Shown in pieces: positions 5,091 through 7,934 of a stretch of DNA of 7,934 nucleotides. Position numbers and translations under genes: made by a program. The notes beneath the pieces were generated by a model. That model saw only the letters and a list, made by a program, of their open reading frames with translations, had not been told where the DNA came from and searched no databases. Numbering within the stretch: position 1 is the stretch's first letter; every line of letters begins with the position of its first letter. This stretch comes from CAZMVU01 sp964569295 (lineage in GTDB: Bacteria; Hydrogenedentota; Hydrogenedentia; Hydrogenedentales; JAGMZX01). The stretch spans positions 1-7,934 of the forward strand of contig CAZMVU010000218.1 of assembly GCA_964569295.1 (NCBI GenBank), given 5' to 3'.

Positions 5091-6152
5091 ATGAGTGTGG
5101 TCATTGTAACCGGTTCCGCGGGCTTGATCGGCGCGGAGACTGTACGGCATTTTGCGACCCTCGGGCACGATGTGGTCGGTATTGACAACGACATGCGCGC
5201 CTACTTTTTCGGCGAAGAAGGTTCGACCAAGTGGGCCGCAGAGAAGCTGCAGGGCGACCTTCCGCAGTACACCCACAAGAGCGTGGATATCCGCGAATAC
5301 GCCGGCCTCGAGCACGTCTTTGCGGAGTATGGCAGCGACATCGCGCTTATCGTGCATACGGCCGCCCAGCCCAGCCACGACTGGGCCGCCCGGGAACCGC
5401 TGACGGACTTTGGTGTGAATGCCACGGGCACGATCCACCTGCTCGAGCTCATGCGGCAGCATTGTCCGCAGGCCGTGTTTATCTTCACGTCGACCAACAA
5501 GGTTTACGGCGATGCCCCGAACTACCTGCCGCTCATCGAACTCGATACACGCTGGGAACTCGACCCCATGCATGAATGGGCGGAGCACGGTATCGATGAA
5601 GCCATGTCCATCGACCAGTGCAAGCATTCGATCTTCGGCGCGTCCAAAGTGGCTGCCGATGTCATGGTGCAGGAATACGGGCGGTATTTCGGCATGAAGA
5701 CGGCCATCTTCCGCGGCGGCTGCCTCACCGGCCCCGGGCACTCGGGCGCCGAGTTGCACGGCTTTCTCTCCTACCTCATGAAGTGCGCCATCACCGGCCG
5801 GCAATACCGTATCTTCGGCTACAAGGGCAAGCAGGTGCGCGACAACATCCACTCGTCGGATCTGGTGCGCTGCTTCGAGCATGTCTTCAAGGCGCCCCGG
5901 GTGGCTGAGGTCTACAACATCGGCGGCGGCCGCCACTGCAACTGCTCGATGCTCGAGGCCATCCAGATGTGCGAGGAAATCACCGGCAACAAGATGAATA
6001 CCGCCTACACCGACGAGAACCGCATCGGTGATCACATCTGGTGGGTAGGCGATACGCGCAAATTTCAGCAGCATTACCCGGACTGGCAGTACGAGTACAA
6101 TCTACCCGCCCTCATGCAGGAAATCCACCGCGGCTTCGAAGGGCGCATTTGA
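5091..6152 (+). CDS. NAD-dependent sugar-nucleotide epimerase, CDP-paratose/tyvelose 2-epimerase-like
   Basis: This is a 353-residue extended short-chain dehydrogenase/reductase, a cytoplasmic enzyme expected to oxidise and epimerise a nucleotide-linked sugar for a surface glycan. The Rossmann loop GSAGLIG spans 8-14, followed by acidic D32. HTAAQPSHDWAA (89-100), TSTNKVYGD (133-141), FRGGCLTGP (207-215), GKQVRDNIHSSDL (246-258) and GGGRHCNCSMLEAI (278-291) match what I recall of the RfbE-like CDP-paratose 2-epimerase group. Length is normal and no frameshift is seen. The catalytic YxxxK motif reads F182-G-A-S-K186, so the usual Tyr is Phe, while T133-S-T135 is kept. From memory this F/Y change recurs in this subgroup. 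The substrate is not determined. ATG 5091 follows GGGAG by six bases; an upstream ATG at 5058 lacks this. No other sugar gene is adjacent. Confidence 0.88.
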   Translation: MSVVIVTGSAGLIGAETVRHFATLGHDVVGIDNDMRAYFFGEEGSTKWAAEKLQGDLPQYTHKSVDIREYAGLEHVFAEYGSDIALIVHTAAQPSHDWAAREPLTDFGVNATGTIHLLELMRQHCPQAVFIFTSTNKVYGDAPNYLPLIELDTRWELDPMHEWAEHGIDEAMSIDQCKHSIFGASKVAADVMVQEYGRYFGMKTAIFRGGCLTGPGHSGAELHGFLSYLMKCAITGRQYRIFGYKGKQVRDNIHSSDLVRCFEHVFKAPRVAEVYNIGGGRHCNCSMLEAIQMCEEITGNKMNTAYTDENRIGDHIWWVGDTRKFQQHYPDWQYEYNLPALMQEIHRGFEGRI

Positions 6153-6156
6153 TCAG

Positions 6157-6180
6157 CCCGGGGTGCATGCAGCCCCTGGG
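6157..6180 (+). terminator. GC-rich hairpin after the epimerase
   Basis: CCCGGGG pairs with CCCTGGG as a 7-bp stem with one G-T wobble and a ~10-base loop, starting 5 bases after the epimerase stop. It is well placed for termination, but no T-run follows, so intrinsic termination is not assured. Confidence 0.35.
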
Positions 6181-6313
6181 TTGATACATCGCCGCCACGC
6201 GGAACCGGCAGGTAATGGGGCGTGGCTGCCGCGTCCACCGGCCCTGGCTGCGCCAAGGCGGCGTGTCCGGCCGGTTTGCTGCCTCATACGCGCGGCGATG
6301 GTGCGCCGGTGCT

Positions 6314-6342
6314 TTGAGGCGGGTTGGCGGCCTTGCTACATT
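6314..6342 (+). promoter_or_regulatory. Putative promoter of the kinase gene
   Basis: TTGAGG (6314-6319) and TACATT (6337-6342) are separated by 17 bases, each with 4 of 6 consensus matches. Transcription would start near 6349, about 33 nt before the GTG start. Confidence 0.4.
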
Positions 6343-6381
6343 TTTTCATGTTGTCGAGGACGCTGAAGGAAGGAGTACAAG

Positions 6382-7821
6382 GTGGAGTGTACGCGATGCG
6401 GCGCCGCGCTGCCGGCAGATACGGCAACGTGTCCGGCGTGTGGCGCGAAGGTTGCCGTGGCCCCGGTCACGGCGGTGGCGGGGGCGTGTATCGCGGATCG
6501 GTTTCATCTGGTACGCCCGTTGGGCCGGGGCGGCTTGGGCGAGGTCTGGCTGGCGGAGGATCGTCACTTGGACGGCGCCCTTGTGGCGTGCAAGCTGCTC
6601 CGGGAAAGTCTGCTGAATGATCGCCGGGCATTGGCCGATCTCAAACGCGAGGTGCTTCTGGCGCGGCGCCTGCGCCATCCAAACATTCTCGCCGTGCATA
6701 CGTTCTGGGACACGCCCGGCTGCCGTTTCGTGGTGATGGAATATGTAGCGGGTCAGAACCTCGACCAAGCCCTTGGCGACCGCAACCGGCCGTTCACACT
6801 CGATGAGGTGCTGCCGTGGTTGCAGCAGTTGGCGAATGCGCTGGACTATGCGCATGGGGAAGGGGTGCTGCACCGCGATGTGAAACCGGCGAATTTTCTG
6901 CTGGATGAACAGGGGGTGTTGCGGCTTGCGGACTTCGGCATCGCGCGCACGGTGCGTGAGCTCAGCCGGGAAAAGGGGGGCGAGATCACCTGCGGCACGC
7001 TGCTGTTCATGAGTCCCGAGCAGCTCGCAGGGGCTATGCTCGATGCACGCAGCGACCTGTACAGTTTGGCCGCGTCGGCCTATGAACTGCTGGCGGGGGC
7101 ACCGCCTTTCTACATGGGGCCGGTGATCACGCAGATACAGATGAAGGAGCCGCCGCCTATCGCGCACATGCCCCCGGCCGTGAACAACGCCCTGCTGCGC
7201 GGCCTCGCCAAAGACCGGAACCTGCGGCCCACGTCGTGCGGCGCCTTTTTTCGGGCGCTTGCCTCGGCGACGCAATATGCCGGCGCCGGCGCTGCCCTGC
7301 CGGGAGACGATGCTGCCGGGCGGCCCCGGATGGTGCGGGCAGCCCGCGACACGGAAACCGTGGTGCTTACCCTGCGGCGGCCGCCGATCGAGCGCGGGCG
7401 CTTGGGTTCGTTGCTGATGCAGAGCGGCGCCGTGAGCCGGGAACAGCTCGAGCAGGCGTTTGCACGGCAGCGCGAAACCCATGAACGCCTCGGGTCGGCG
7501 CTCATGGCGCTCGGATTCGTGGACGATGCGGCAATCGCACGGGCGGTGGCGCGTCAATTGCGCCTGCCGTTCGTGGATCTCGACACGGAACCGGTACATC
7601 CCGAAGCCGCCCGCATTGTTTCCCAGGGCGTGGCGGAGCGGCGCAAATGCCTGCCGTTGCGTTATGAAGGCGAAGGACTCGTGGTGGCTATGGCGGATCC
7701 GCTCGACATAAACACGCTGAACGAACTCGAGGCGAGCGCTGGACAACGGGTCAACGTGGTCGTGGCGGCGGAGTCGCAGTTGCGCGCGGCCGTGGCCCGC
7801 CTTTACGCGGGGATCGTTTGA
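6382..7821 (+). CDS. Zinc-ribbon Ser/Thr protein kinase with C-terminal MshEN (c-di-GMP-binding) domain
   Basis: This is a 479-residue three-part signalling protein. A zinc ribbon (C3-x2-C6, C17-x2-C20) is followed by a full Hanks-type kinase: Gly loop GRGGLG (48-53), Lys71, Glu90, HRDVKPAN (164-171), DFG (184-186), SPE (211-213) and SDLYSL (224-229). All catalytic residues are present. A ~50-residue linker leads to an MshEN/GspE N-terminal domain (~338-473) with two tandem RLGxxL...Q motifs, R340-Q363 and R369-Q392. In the MshE ATPase family these motifs bind cyclic di-GMP. No transmembrane helix is visible, so it should be cytosolic, unlike PknB-type receptor kinases. The GTG start has AAGGAG eight to nine bases upstream. 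I infer that kinase activity or location is tuned by c-di-GMP; the targets are unknown. Confidence 0.9.
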   Translation: MECTRCGAALPADTATCPACGAKVAVAPVTAVAGACIADRFHLVRPLGRGGLGEVWLAEDRHLDGALVACKLLRESLLNDRRALADLKREVLLARRLRHPNILAVHTFWDTPGCRFVVMEYVAGQNLDQALGDRNRPFTLDEVLPWLQQLANALDYAHGEGVLHRDVKPANFLLDEQGVLRLADFGIARTVRELSREKGGEITCGTLLFMSPEQLAGAMLDARSDLYSLAASAYELLAGAPPFYMGPVITQIQMKEPPPIAHMPPAVNNALLRGLAKDRNLRPTSCGAFFRALASATQYAGAGAALPGDDAAGRPRMVRAARDTETVVLTLRRPPIERGRLGSLLMQSGAVSREQLEQAFARQRETHERLGSALMALGFVDDAAIARAVARQLRLPFVDLDTEPVHPEAARIVSQGVAERRKCLPLRYEGEGLVVAMADPLDINTLNELEASAGQRVNVVVAAESQLRAAVARLYAGIV

Positions 7822-7827
7822 TCTGCG

Positions 7828-7934
7828 ATGTCCACTGCCCACGCGCAAGACGCCGGCCGCGCCGATCGCCTGGCGCCCACGGTCCGTGATGCCATCTTCG
7901 CCGGGCGCGACCGGCAGTCGCACCGGTTCCGCTG
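7828..7934 (+). CDS. Start of a downstream gene, partial
   Basis: An ATG six bases after the kinase stop opens a frame (MSTAHAQDAGRADRL...) that stays open to the window end, 35 codons. The tight spacing suggests an operon with the kinase. The ribosome-binding site is weak (GGGGA inside the kinase end, about 14 bases upstream). The piece is too short to assign a family. Confidence 0.4.
   Translation, partial: MSTAHAQDAGRADRLAPTVRDAIFAGRDRQSHRFR

Noticed and set aside
4971..6074. Minus-strand ORF of 367 codons opposite the epimerase
   Set aside because: It overlaps a strongly conserved epimerase on the other strand and shows no family signature.
6346..7923. Minus-strand ORF of 525 codons opposite the kinase gene
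   Set aside because: It is an antisense shadow of a clear kinase-MshEN gene; the product is Arg/His/Gln-rich without any motif.
1..7934. tRNA or rRNA genes, including a tRNA attachment site for the block
   Set aside because: I saw no cloverleaf, TTCGAATC-type T-loop context or rRNA core sequence anywhere; the block's junctions lie in comM.

Overview
The window is bacterial chromosomal DNA, GC-rich by eye, with a mix of housekeeping and accessory genes. The taxon cannot be fixed from sequence alone. A serine/threonine kinase fused to an MshEN domain, a deep-branching sugar-nucleotide epimerase and dispersed palindromic repeats would suit an environmental Gram-negative lineage such as the PVC or Hydrogenedentota-like groups. 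That is a weak inference.

Layout. Positions 63-981 hold a truncated minus-strand copy of comM, covering the Walker A region to the stop codon. Positions 982-3220 hold an accessory block: a small resolvase-like serine recombinase (+, 1157-1819), a convergent zinc-ribbon membrane protein (-, 2037-2699) with its own promoter and a start-site palindrome, and a short Lys/Ala/Pro/Thr-rich protein (+, 2934-3164) whose tail runs through a cluster of palindromes. Positions 3264-4790 hold the intact comM gene (-). A ~300 bp divergent intergenic region follows, with a likely promoter and two hairpins. Then come a CDP-paratose/tyvelose-type epimerase (+, 5091-6152), a zinc-ribbon Ser/Thr kinase with a C-terminal MshEN (predicted c-di-GMP-binding) domain (+, 6382-7821), and probably the start of another gene at 7828 that leaves the window.

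The most striking structure is a perfect 919-bp direct repeat, 63-981 = 3221-4139 (constant offset 3158). It carries the 3' part of comM and 43 bp downstream, and brackets the recombinase block. One copy is joined to the comM 5' part as a full gene. The other begins abruptly just before the Walker A motif. This is the arrangement expected if an integrative element entered comM and restored it with its own 3' end, displacing the original end; a recent partial tandem duplication or an assembly error are alternatives. Just outside the repeat both copies carry a related ~49 bp element (14-62 and 3162-3209) that, unlike the 919 bp, has diverged by substitutions and indels.

No shared pathway joins all the genes. 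The kinase-MshEN fusion suggests c-di-GMP control of protein phosphorylation, the epimerase suggests surface-sugar synthesis, and ComM belongs to branch migration in natural transformation.
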